DNA of 64,000 bases, taken from Caballeronia udeis (GTDB taxonomy: Bacteria > Pseudomonadota > Gammaproteobacteria > Burkholderiales > Burkholderiaceae). A program made the translations under genes and the position numbers. Under the pieces are notes generated by a model. The model did no database searches. It had not been told where the DNA came from and saw only the letters and a program-made list of their open reading frames with translations. Shown in pieces: positions 35,081-43,181 of the stretch. Location of the stretch: the NCBI RefSeq assembly GCF_001544555.2, contig NZ_FCOK02000004.1, forward strand, positions 186,001-250,000, given 5' to 3'. Each line of letters starts with the position of its first letter. Position 1 is the stretch's first letter.

Positions 35081-36391
35081 ATGAGCACCTTGTCCACCGA
35101 GAAAATTCAGGCTGTGGTGAAAAAGGACGCATCCTGGGTGATGGGCGCGCTCAGGAAATTTGGCGAGGACCGCTGCGCCGCCATGGCCGCGAGCATTGCG
35201 TTCTACTCCGCATTTTCGCTGGCGCCAACGCTCGTCATGGTGATCGCGATCGCCGGCTGGGTGTTTGGAGCCGACGCGGCGCGCGGCCAGTTGTTCCATC
35301 ACGTCAACGGACTGCTGGGCGATCAGGCGGCGGCAAGCGTGCAGAGCATTGTCGAGAATGCCCATCGCAGCGGCGGCACCGGGGTGGCGGCCGTGATCTC
35401 GTTCGTATTGGTGGCGGTGGGCGCATCGGCGACATTTTCATCGCTCAATACCGCGCTGAACCTGGTGTGGCCGCTGACCGGCGAGCAGAAATCGAGCGTT
35501 TTCGCGTTGGTGCGGGTGCGGCTGATCTCGTTCGGCCTGGTGCTGGGCGTGGCGTTCCTGCTGATCGTCTCGCTCGTCCTCGATACCGCCATCCAGGCCG
35601 TAGGCCAATGGCTGTGGGGCGATTCGCCGTTCGTCGTGATCGGCGACATCGCGCAACTGGTCGTTGGACTGTTGATTCTCTCGCTCGCGTTCGGCGCACT
35701 CCTGAAGTTCCTTCCCGACGGCCGGGTGGAGTGGCGGGATGCACTCGTCGGCGGGTTGGTTGCCGCCATCCTGTTTTCAGTCGGCAAGAAGCTGTTTGCG
35801 CTTTACCTGACACACGCCGGCACAGCAAATTCATTCGGCGCGGCCGGCTCGCTCGCCGTCCTGCTGATGTGGCTGTACTTCTCGGCCGCGGTGCTGCTGC
35901 TTGGCGCGGAGTTTTCAGCAGCCAGGGCTCGTTTGCACGATCCGCGCGGGGCGTGGGGCCAGCAAAGCAGCCGGGTCCCGCCGGGCAGCCGCGCCAAGAT
36001 CGGCTCAATGCTGGCGGGCTCCACGGTCCCCGGAGCGGCTCGTACGGACGCCGGCAACCCCGGGACCACGAAACCCTTCACGGCCGTGCCGGGACGCACG
36101 CGGGCATCGATCGAACGGCGGGCCGAGCGCTCGCAGCATCTGACGCAGCAGGCGCGCCAACGGGTATCGGCGTTGAGTACCGCGTTGAATTTGAGCCGCA
36201 AGCTGGCCCGCGCGGAGACCGCTGCCACGCGGGTGACAGCGCAAGCCATGCTGGATTGCGGGCGCAAGGCGGTACAGGCGAACGATCTGGTGAAACGCTA
36301 CCCGTGGCGCGTTGTGTTGCTGGCCGGCGGTGCAGGTTTGGTGCTCACGCTGCTTACGGGACGTGACCGGCCCTCGGGGATGGACGAATAA
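35081..36391 (+). CDS. YihY/BrkB family membrane protein with DUF883-like tail
   Basis: A 436-aa protein. Residues 1 to about 290 are the YihY/virulence factor BrkB core with six hydrophobic segments (MAASIAFYSAFSLAPTLVMV, GASATFSSLNTALNLVW, LLMWLYFSAAVLLLGAEFSA). The family was once called RNase BN in error and its function is unsettled. Residues beyond about 300 form a basic, Ala/Arg-rich helical tail ending in a short hydrophobic segment (YPWRVVLLAGGAGLVLTLLTG) that resembles ElaB/YqjD (DUF883) membrane anchors. GAGG precedes the ATG. Confidence 0.88.
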   Translation: MSTLSTEKIQAVVKKDASWVMGALRKFGEDRCAAMAASIAFYSAFSLAPTLVMVIAIAGWVFGADAARGQLFHHVNGLLGDQAAASVQSIVENAHRSGGTGVAAVISFVLVAVGASATFSSLNTALNLVWPLTGEQKSSVFALVRVRLISFGLVLGVAFLLIVSLVLDTAIQAVGQWLWGDSPFVVIGDIAQLVVGLLILSLAFGALLKFLPDGRVEWRDALVGGLVAAILFSVGKKLFALYLTHAGTANSFGAAGSLAVLLMWLYFSAAVLLLGAEFSAARARLHDPRGAWGQQSSRVPPGSRAKIGSMLAGSTVPGAARTDAGNPGTTKPFTAVPGRTRASIERRAERSQHLTQQARQRVSALSTALNLSRKLARAETAATRVTAQAMLDCGRKAVQANDLVKRYPWRVVLLAGGAGLVLTLLTGRDRPSGMDE

Positions 36392-37006
36392 CATTGGCAG
36401 CCCGGAGGAGATCAAGTCGCCGACCGGTGGGTTCCGCGCCAACGCATGTTCCCGTGTCAAATGCTTGTCGGTTCCATGGACTCGCAGGAATCCGTATCGA
36501 CTGAACAGAACCGGACAGGACTGGAAAGCTCCGCGCCTTTGTTGCGTCCGCTGCAAAAATGGGACTGTCCGCGGGTAGAGACGTGGCGAATTCGCAACAC
36601 TCCGACCGTACCAGCCGATCGCCTGCGGCACGCTCGGCTGCCGCACGTAAACCCTCGCAGCGCCATATCCGGCGCTCCTCTTGCTGGTGCAAGCCCTTCC
36701 TGCCGACGGCCTTCTGGCATATGTCGCTTATAGCCTCCAATTAGTAAAAAGCTAATATAAATCGCCTATTCGCGATGAACCAATTGCATTAAAAGGAACT
36801 TTCTGGGGGCACCTTTGTCGCGGCGCTTTCACTAGATGAATCAACGGCTAAAGCCTTGACAGGCTTGCTTTGCAAGACACCAGACGGTGGGCCATAAAGT
36901 GTCTTTTTTTTGAGACATGTTTTAATTTTTCAGTTCTTAAGTTTTGTAACGCTGCGTTATTCTCTGCGCCGGCAACAACGAATTTAATCCTCGCGTGGAG
37001 AACCTG
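36392..37006. other. 615-bp intergenic region before the porin gene
   Basis: No gene is supported; short frames in 36400-36740 have no family similarity or ribosome sites. The right half is AT-rich. It includes an OmpR-like TTAAGTTTTGTAAC sequence (36937-36950) preceded by a TTTTAATTTTTCAG block, in the position expected for a porin control region. This is a weak, by-eye match. Confidence 0.35.
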
Positions 37007-38182
37007 ATGAAACGTTTCGCACTGACTTCCCTTTCGCTGGCACTGCTCGGCACAGCTGGCGTGGCTCACGCGCAAAACAGCGTGACCCTGTATGGCGTGA
37101 TCGATGCTGGTCTCATTTATGTCCACAACGCGAACGGCAACGAGAAGCAAGTCGGCACCTCCAACGGCAACTTGTCTGGTGACCGTTGGGGCCTGAAGGG
37201 TCAGGAAGACCTCGGCGGCGGTTTGAAGGCAATTTTCCAATTGGAAAACGGCTTTGACGTAGGCACGGGCAAGTTGAACCAAGGTGGTCGCGAATTCGGT
37301 CGTCAGGCATTCGTCGGTTTGACGTCTGACAAGCTGGGTACGGTCACCCTCGGTCGTCAATACGACCCGCTCGTCGACATGGTGCAAGGCATCACGGGTG
37401 ACAACTACTGGGCGTCAATCGTCGGTACGCCGGGCGACGTCGACAACTACGACAACAGCTCGCGTGTAAATAACGCTGTGAAGTACGTGTCGCCGAACTA
37501 CGCTGGCCTGCAATTCGAAGGCATGTATGGTTTCAGCAACGGCGCAGGCACGACGGGTCAAGGCCAGACGTGGAGCGGTGCAGTTGCGTATAACAACGGC
37601 CCGTTGGGCTTGGCTGCCGGTTACTACTACACGAGCAACCCGAGTGCAGGCCGTTCGGCTACGACCTGGAATAGCCCGTCGTCGGATTCGATCTTCGACA
37701 GCCCGATCAACAGCGGCTACGCGTCGGCTCACTCGATCGGCATCGCTCGTGCAGCAGCTCAGTACGCTATCGGCCCGGTAACGTTCGGCGGTTCGTACAG
37801 CAATGCGAAGTACCGTCCGGATGGTTTCTCGACGTTCACGTCGACGCAGACGTACAACATCGGCAGCGCATTCGTGAACTACCAGCTGACGCCGGCTTTC
37901 CTGATCGGCACGGGCTACACGTACGAGAAAGCCAGTGGCGACGCGGGTGCTCATTACAATCAGGTCGGCATCGGTGCGGACTACACGATCTCCAAGCGTA
38001 CGGATTTCTACGCACTCGGCGCTTACCAGAAAGCAAGCGGCACGCAAGCTGTGACCACCACGAACGCTGCTGGCCAGACGGTTCGCGTAGACCAACAAGC
38101 GCAAGCATCGATCGGTTCGTTCGGCTTCGCCGGTACGAGCTCGCAAGAAATGGTCATCGTTGGTATTCGTCACAAGTTCTAA
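37007..38182 (+). CDS. General outer-membrane porin
   Basis: A 391-aa trimeric beta-barrel porin of the Burkholderia/Neisseria type. A signal peptide ends at AGVAHA (about residue 22), then QNSVTLYGVIDAGL, the loop-3 constriction region after FEGMYGFSN, and a C-terminal aromatic strand ending in IRHKF with terminal Phe needed for outer-membrane insertion. GGAG precedes ATG 37007; the frame also opens at a GTG four codons earlier, which overlaps that site. Codon choice is narrower than in neighbours, as in highly expressed genes. Confidence 0.95.
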   Translation: MKRFALTSLSLALLGTAGVAHAQNSVTLYGVIDAGLIYVHNANGNEKQVGTSNGNLSGDRWGLKGQEDLGGGLKAIFQLENGFDVGTGKLNQGGREFGRQAFVGLTSDKLGTVTLGRQYDPLVDMVQGITGDNYWASIVGTPGDVDNYDNSSRVNNAVKYVSPNYAGLQFEGMYGFSNGAGTTGQGQTWSGAVAYNNGPLGLAAGYYYTSNPSAGRSATTWNSPSSDSIFDSPINSGYASAHSIGIARAAAQYAIGPVTFGGSYSNAKYRPDGFSTFTSTQTYNIGSAFVNYQLTPAFLIGTGYTYEKASGDAGAHYNQVGIGADYTISKRTDFYALGAYQKASGTQAVTTTNAAGQTVRVDQQAQASIGSFGFAGTSSQEMVIVGIRHKF

Positions 38183-38244
38183 AGCCGGACCCGGCGCGCA
38201 TAGTTTCACGGTTTAGCGCGCCGATTTCGACTGCGTTTCAAAAG

Positions 38245-38276
38245 CAGCCATCGGCTTCGCCGATGGCTGTTTTTTT
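38245..38276 (+). terminator. Intrinsic terminator of the porin gene
   Basis: CAGCCATCGGC pairs perfectly with GCCGATGGCTG around a TTC loop, followed by seven T. Confidence 0.9.
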
Positions 38277-38336
38277 ATGCGCGACGTATTGGTATTGGCC
38301 GCTATGTCGCGGCGATCGATATCCCAAAGCCAAAAG

Positions 38337-38379
38337 CAAGAACGGCCCAATCAGCGTAAGCCGATTTGGGCCGTTCTTG
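38337..38379. terminator. Long hairpin, probably bidirectional, between porin and Anbu genes
   Basis: A perfect 14-bp stem (CAAGAACGGCCCAA with its complement) encloses a 15-nt loop that is itself partly self-complementary. On the minus strand a CTTTTGGCTTTGG tract follows, so it most likely ends the leftward Anbu transcript. Confidence 0.75.
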
Positions 38380-38473
38380 TTTCGGGCTGCCTGTCTTTGC
38401 GAGCCCGTGAGCCCGTGATGGTCTTACTTCCCGCCACGCGCTTTGAACCACCTTTGCACCATCCCAACCCCGC

Positions 38474-39343
38474 TCAATGCTGCGATCGCCCGCTTTCCGG
38501 TTGCATCAGCGTCTGGAACGGCGGCGCCGACGTATCGGGTTCTGCGCGCAGGTCGCTGCCCGTCACGCGCGGCACGTTCGATACCGTTTCGCGCGCCCGC
38601 AGCGGCACGTTGTCGGGATCGGCCCAGGTCGGATTCGGGATCTCCCCGAAAATCTGCCGCAGCCGTTCGCCCCACGTGCGATGAATCATCTGGAAATACT
38701 GGTTGTCGTTATCGATCGTGGAGAAGCGCGTGACCCGCAACGCGTCCTTCTCATATACGAGCAGGTCGAGCGGCAATCCCACCGACAAATTGGACCGCAG
38801 CGTCGAGTCCATTGACACCAGCGCGCATTTCGCGACTTCGTCCAATGGCGTGGAGGGTGTGACCACGCGATCGATGATCGGCTTGCCGTACTTCGATTCA
38901 CCAATCTGGAAATACGGACTGACCGGCGACGATTCCACGAAGTTACCCGCCGAGTAGATCATGAACAGGCGCGTATTCGCACCGCGGATCTGGCCGCCGA
39001 GAATAAAGCTGCAATTGAAGTCGACGCTGAATTCCGCGAGCGTGGCTGCGTCGCGCCGATGTACCTCGCGCACCGCATCGCCCACCAGCCGCGCCGCTTC
39101 CGCCATGGTGGCAACGTTATACAGCGTGGTTTTGTCTTCGGGCGCCGGTTCTGACAGCAGTTGCATGACCGCCTGCGTCAGCGCGAGATTACCCGCGGCG
39201 AGGAGCACGAGGACGCGGTCGCCGGGCTGTTCGAAGACCGCCATCTTGCGAGCGGCGCTCACATGGTCAACACCGGCATTCGTGCGGGTGTCGGACAGGA
39301 ACACCAGTCCTTCGTCAACGCGCATTGCCACGCAATAAGTCAT
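38474..39343 (-). CDS. Proteasome-type protease Anbu
   Basis: A 289-aa member of the Ntn-hydrolase family that is ancestral-like to HslV and proteasome beta subunits. ATG 39343 is fixed by chemistry as well as by similarity: removing Met exposes Thr2 (MTYCVAMRV) as the nucleophile, with Asp18 and Lys33 in the expected positions. The longer frame to 39478 would bury it. AGGA lies 11 bases upstream. No partner unfoldase is adjacent. It is last of four genes always seen together in this family context: ATP-grasp, alpha-E and transglutaminase. A 241-bp gap to the transglutaminase may hold its own promoter. Confidence 0.92.
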   Translation of the reverse strand: MTYCVAMRVDEGLVFLSDTRTNAGVDHVSAARKMAVFEQPGDRVLVLLAAGNLALTQAVMQLLSEPAPEDKTTLYNVATMAEAARLVGDAVREVHRRDAATLAEFSVDFNCSFILGGQIRGANTRLFMIYSAGNFVESSPVSPYFQIGESKYGKPIIDRVVTPSTPLDEVAKCALVSMDSTLRSNLSVGLPLDLLVYEKDALRVTRFSTIDNDNQYFQMIHRTWGERLRQIFGEIPNPTWADPDNVPLRARETVSNVPRVTGSDLRAEPDTSAPPFQTLMQPESGRSQH

Positions 39344-39584
39344 GCGTCCAATTCCTGAAAGAAGCAAATCCGTATTGTAATCGGGTATTCGCCCGGATCG
39401 GGCTGATTGGCGGACTTGTGGCCAGGCACCCTCGCCCGGCAAACCGCCGCCGCCCTTCATGGGGTCCGGGTGCGGCAAACCAGGCCGCGCACCTCACCTT
39501 CTAATAGTTATCGGCAGATGGGCGCGCGGCTTGAATGTCACGGCGCCGCAGGAATACGGGCGCCGCGACGCGAGCCAGCCTGTG

Positions 39585-40379
39585 CTACTGGTCGGCAGCC
39601 TGTACCGACACGTCCACGCTCATGCGCTCTTCCTTGCCGCCCACGCGCGAGCCGCGCACGGGCGCCGCTGCCTCATAGTCGCGCGCAACCGCGAGCCGGC
39701 AATAGCGGCCGCTGGCAAACGCCGTGTGCGTGACGTCGACCGACACCCAGCCGTCGTCGATCCAGACATCCACCCACGCGTGGCTCGCGGCATGCGGGAC
39801 ATCGCCCGGATCGATATAACCGCTCACGTAGCGCGCCGGCAGGCCGCGGGCACGGCAGCACGCCAGCATCAGGTGCGCGTGATCCTGGCACACCCCATTG
39901 CCGAGCTGCAGCGCCTGGGCCGCGGTACTCGTGACCTCGGTGACGCCCGCCTTGAACTGCACCTTGGCTTCGATATTCTCCGCGAGCGCAATCAGCGCCG
40001 CTGGTGAATCGAGCTTGGCCACCGAGTTCGCGAGTTCGCGGATTGCGGCGTCCGGTTCGGTGAGCGCGGTCGCGCAGGTGTAGTGCTGGAGGGGAATCCG
40101 GCCAGGACCGTCGTTGAGACGGCCGCCGTCGAGCAACGTGGTTTCCACCTGACCGGTCACGGACAGATGGATTTCCATATGCGGTTTCGTCAGCACCAGC
40201 GTATGCAACGTGTTGGCGTAGGCGTCGCGGGTGACGTCGAGCTTGCCCACGGTATCGATATTCCAGCGCCGCACCATCTGCGCCGACCCGTTGGCGGGCG
40301 TCATGCGCAGTTGCTGGATGGAGTACTGCACGGGGACGGCGTAGCGGTAGCTCGTGTGGTGACGAATGGTCAGAAGCAT
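39585..40379 (-). CDS. Transglutaminase-like cysteine protease of the Anbu cluster
   Basis: A 264-aa protein with an N-terminal beta domain typical of bacterial transglutaminase-like proteins (LLTIRHHTSYRYAVPV) and a papain-fold catalytic part. The triad is visible: Cys164 in GVCQDHAH, His200 in ASHAWVDVW and Asp215 in VSVDVTHT. No signal peptide, so cytoplasmic. Proteins of this kind probably cleave or form isopeptide or gamma-glutamyl bonds. It lies 34 bp after the alpha-E gene. Confidence 0.9.
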   Translation of the reverse strand: MLLTIRHHTSYRYAVPVQYSIQQLRMTPANGSAQMVRRWNIDTVGKLDVTRDAYANTLHTLVLTKPHMEIHLSVTGQVETTLLDGGRLNDGPGRIPLQHYTCATALTEPDAAIRELANSVAKLDSPAALIALAENIEAKVQFKAGVTEVTSTAAQALQLGNGVCQDHAHLMLACCRARGLPARYVSGYIDPGDVPHAASHAWVDVWIDDGWVSVDVTHTAFASGRYCRLAVARDYEAAAPVRGSRVGGKEERMSVDVSVQAADQ

Positions 40380-40413
40380 GATGGTTTCCAGTACGGATGC
40401 GGAACGGATGCGT

Positions 40414-41370
40414 TCAGGCGAGAGGCAACATGAGGAAGGTGCGCATCACGCGAACACCGAGCTCGTCGACCCGTTTCAGGAATTGCGTCAGATAGGCGTG
40501 CACCCCGGTTTCAAGTATCTGGCGGATATCCATGTACAGGACGTCCGCGCGCAGCTTGCCGGCAAAACGTTCACACTCGTTGGAGCCGTTGGTGCGCAGC
40601 TTGTCGAGTGTCGCGCACACACCATCCAGCGACGCCAGCAGCGAGCGCGGCATCTGCGAGTTGAGGATCAACAGTTCCACGACCCGCGACGGCGTCACGA
40701 CATCGCGATACACCTTCCGATAGATTTCCAGCGCGGAGACCGAACTCAGGATGGAGGTCCAGTAATAGAAGTCCTCCAGTTGACGCGCGGCTTCACGCGA
40801 GTTCGGTTCGGCATCGGCGAACCGGACGTCCAGGATCCGTGCCGTGTTGTCCGCCCGTTCCAGGTACATGCCGAGCTGGATGAACCAGAAGGCGTCGTCC
40901 TGGAGCGCGGTGCCGACCATCACGCCGCGGCACAGGTTCGAGCGGTACTTGACCCATTCGAACAGGGTGTCCGGGCTTTTTTCGAGCTCGCCCGAGGCGA
41001 GTTTTTCGCCGAATTCGAGCCACGTGAAATTGATGGTCTCCCACGCTTCCGTGGTCAGGGTGCCGCGCACGGCGCGCGCGTTTTCGCGGGCCGCGTGCAG
41101 GCAGGAACTGATGCTCGACGGATTGCCGGTATCGGCGACCATGAAGTGCAGCATGTCCTCGCGAGAATCCGAGCCCGGGAAACGCTCCTCGAACCTGAAT
41201 TCGAGTTCCGAAATACGCAGTACGGAGCGTTGTGCGCGGGCAGCCTGATCCGGCGTCTGCGGCAGCAGCATGCCCTTCAGGTTGATATCGAGCATGCGGG
41301 CGGTATTTTCCGCACGCTCCATGTAGCGAGCCATCCAGAAAAGGTGATCGGCTGTGCGGCTTAGCATCAT
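40414..41370 (-). CDS. Alpha-E domain protein (DUF403)
   Basis: A 318-aa all-helical protein rich in Glu and Arg (RTADHLFWMARYMERAENTAR at the N-terminus, repeated as LGMYLERADNTARILD). Biochemical function is unknown. It is found almost only beside circularly permuted ATP-grasp proteins, and the two are sometimes fused, suggesting a binding partner or substrate carrier. It lies 79 bp after the ATP-grasp gene. Confidence 0.9.
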   Translation of the reverse strand: MMLSRTADHLFWMARYMERAENTARMLDINLKGMLLPQTPDQAARAQRSVLRISELEFRFEERFPGSDSREDMLHFMVADTGNPSSISSCLHAARENARAVRGTLTTEAWETINFTWLEFGEKLASGELEKSPDTLFEWVKYRSNLCRGVMVGTALQDDAFWFIQLGMYLERADNTARILDVRFADAEPNSREAARQLEDFYYWTSILSSVSALEIYRKVYRDVVTPSRVVELLILNSQMPRSLLASLDGVCATLDKLRTNGSNECERFAGKLRADVLYMDIRQILETGVHAYLTQFLKRVDELGVRVMRTFLMLPLA

Positions 41371-41449
41371 GATGGCGTTCCGTTGTTGTGTGGCGCGCGC
41401 GGGCGCGGCGCTTGGAAGCGCGCCCCGTTGCGAACAATCCCGGTGGGTG

Positions 41450-42856
41450 TTAGTCCACCATCCAGGTGTCTTTCGTGCCGCCGCCCTGCGACGAATTCAC
41501 GACCAGAGAACCCTCCTTCAACGCCACGCGAGTCAGGCCGCCAGCGGCCATCGTCACTTCTTTACCCGACAGCACGAACGGCCGCAAGTCGATGTGACGC
41601 GGCGCAATACCCGATTCCACGAAGGTCGGGCACGCGGAGAGCGCCAGCGTAGGCTGGGCGATATAACCGTCCGGCCGCGCGATCAGGCGTTCGCGGAACG
41701 CCTCGATTTCCGCTTTCGTCGATGCCGGTCCGACCAGCATGCCGTAGCCCCCGGCGCCGTGAACCTCCTTCACGACCAACTCGGGCAGATGCGCGAGCGT
41801 GTAGGCGAGATCGTCGGGCTTGCGGCACTGGAACGTCGGCACGTTGTTCAGGATCGGCGTTTCGCCGAGATAGAACTCGATCATGTCCGGGACGAACGGA
41901 TAGATGGATTTATCGTCCGCTATCCCCGTGCCCATCGCATTCGCCAGCGCCACCCGGCCCGCACGATACGACGTCAGCAGCCCCGGCACGCCGAGCGCCG
42001 AGTCCGTGCGAAATGCGAGCGGGTCCATGAAGTCGTCGTCCAGCCGCCGGTAGATCACGTCGACGCGTTTCGGCCCTTGCGTCGTACGCATGAACACGTA
42101 GTTTTCATCGACGAAAAGGTCCTTGCCTTCCACCAGTTCCACACCCATTTGCTGCGCGAGGAACGAGTGCTCAAAGTACGCCGAGTTGTACATGCCGGGC
42201 GTGAGCACCACCACGTTGGGGTCGTCCACGCCCGCCGGGGCGATCGAGCGCAGCGTTTCGAGCAGCAGGTCGGGATAGTGCGCAACCGGGGCAATGCGGT
42301 TCTGCACGAACAATTCGGGGAAGAGCCGCATCATCATCTTGCGGTTCTCGAGCATGTACGACACGCCCGAGGGCACCCGCAGGTTGTCTTCCAGCACGTA
42401 GAACTCGCCCGCGTCACCCGCGCGCACCACGTCCACACCGGCGACGTGCGCGTAGACGTCGAGCGGCACGTCCACACCGTGCATCTCGGGACGGTATTGC
42501 GCGTTCGTGTACACCTGTTCGGCGGGAATCTTGCCTGCCCGGACGATGTCCTGATCGTGGTAGACGTCGCGGATGAACATGTTCAGCGCACGCACCCGCT
42601 GTCGGAGTCCGGCCTCGAGCTTGCGCCATTCGTCGCCGGGGATGATGCGCGGAATCATGTCGAAGGGAATCAGGCGCTCGGTGCCCGACAAGTCACCGTT
42701 CACGGCAAACGTGATGCCGACACGCCTGAACAGCAGATCGGCTTCCGCCCGCTTGCGTGCGATGGTTTCGGGGCTTTGAGTGGAAAGCCACCGGGAGAAA
42801 CGTGCGTAGTGCGCCCGCACGGTTTCTTCGTGACGCATTTCGTCGTAGATCTGCAT
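41450..42856 (-). CDS. Circularly permuted type 2 ATP-grasp protein
   Basis: A 468-aa ATP-dependent ligase-fold protein (former DUF404/DUF407). Conserved segments include GTERLIPFDMIPRIIPGDEW near the N-terminus, AGEFYVLEDNLRVPSGVSY, LVVKEVHGAGGYGMLVGP and a C-terminal NSSQGGGTKDTWM. The family is predicted to join amino groups to carboxylates, giving a peptide or glutamyl-type product. ATG 42856 has AAGGA upstream; the 27-codon longer frame lacks both a site and similarity. It is the first gene after the sigma-54 promoter at 42977-42992. Confidence 0.9.
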   Translation of the reverse strand: MQIYDEMRHEETVRAHYARFSRWLSTQSPETIARKRAEADLLFRRVGITFAVNGDLSGTERLIPFDMIPRIIPGDEWRKLEAGLRQRVRALNMFIRDVYHDQDIVRAGKIPAEQVYTNAQYRPEMHGVDVPLDVYAHVAGVDVVRAGDAGEFYVLEDNLRVPSGVSYMLENRKMMMRLFPELFVQNRIAPVAHYPDLLLETLRSIAPAGVDDPNVVVLTPGMYNSAYFEHSFLAQQMGVELVEGKDLFVDENYVFMRTTQGPKRVDVIYRRLDDDFMDPLAFRTDSALGVPGLLTSYRAGRVALANAMGTGIADDKSIYPFVPDMIEFYLGETPILNNVPTFQCRKPDDLAYTLAHLPELVVKEVHGAGGYGMLVGPASTKAEIEAFRERLIARPDGYIAQPTLALSACPTFVESGIAPRHIDLRPFVLSGKEVTMAAGGLTRVALKEGSLVVNSSQGGGTKDTWMVD

Positions 42857-43181
42857 CTTGCGTCCTTTTTTGATCGCGGCATGGTGCCGCCTGTGCGTGG
42901 AAATGCCGGCTCGATATCGCTCTTCAAGCTGGGCCACGCCTGTCCGACGCTTCGGTAGTTTCAGTATCTACAATTAAGCAACAGGCGTGCCATTTTTTCT
43001 ACTACTTGTTTTTACTCATTGTTTTGGCGGGTTAGATGGAAGTTTGCTTCAAATAAGTGCGCAGAGGGTGGCCGGTGTGATTGACAAGGCGAAAGAGACG
43101 CCCGGTTTTGGTGCGAAGGGGGAATGCTCGCCCCGGTGGACGGGGTGGGTTGGCGGCCGGAAGGTCCGTAGTCTGCTGCTA
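42857..43181. other. 325-bp intergenic region
   Basis: Contains the sigma-54 promoter and the leader of the Anbu cluster. The remaining stretch up to the efflux gene stop at 43182 shows no gene, clear enhancer palindrome or strong terminator by eye. Confidence 0.5.
42977..42992 (-). promoter_or_regulatory. Sigma-54 promoter, full consensus match, before the Anbu cluster
   Basis: TGGCACGCCTGTTGCT matches TGGCACG-N4-TTGCW at every fixed position. A run of A lies just upstream on the same strand. The predicted start is near 42966, about 110 nt before the ATP-grasp start. No clear NtrC palindrome was found between 42993 and 43181. Confidence 0.85.

Noticed and set aside
36392..36740. Short frames after the YihY gene on both strands
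   Set aside because: No ribosome site, no similarity, and frames of similar length on both strands indicate chance.
41354..42958. 534-codon plus-strand frame opposite the ATP-grasp gene
   Set aside because: Antisense shadow; the minus strand holds a conserved protein with a ribosome site and promoter.
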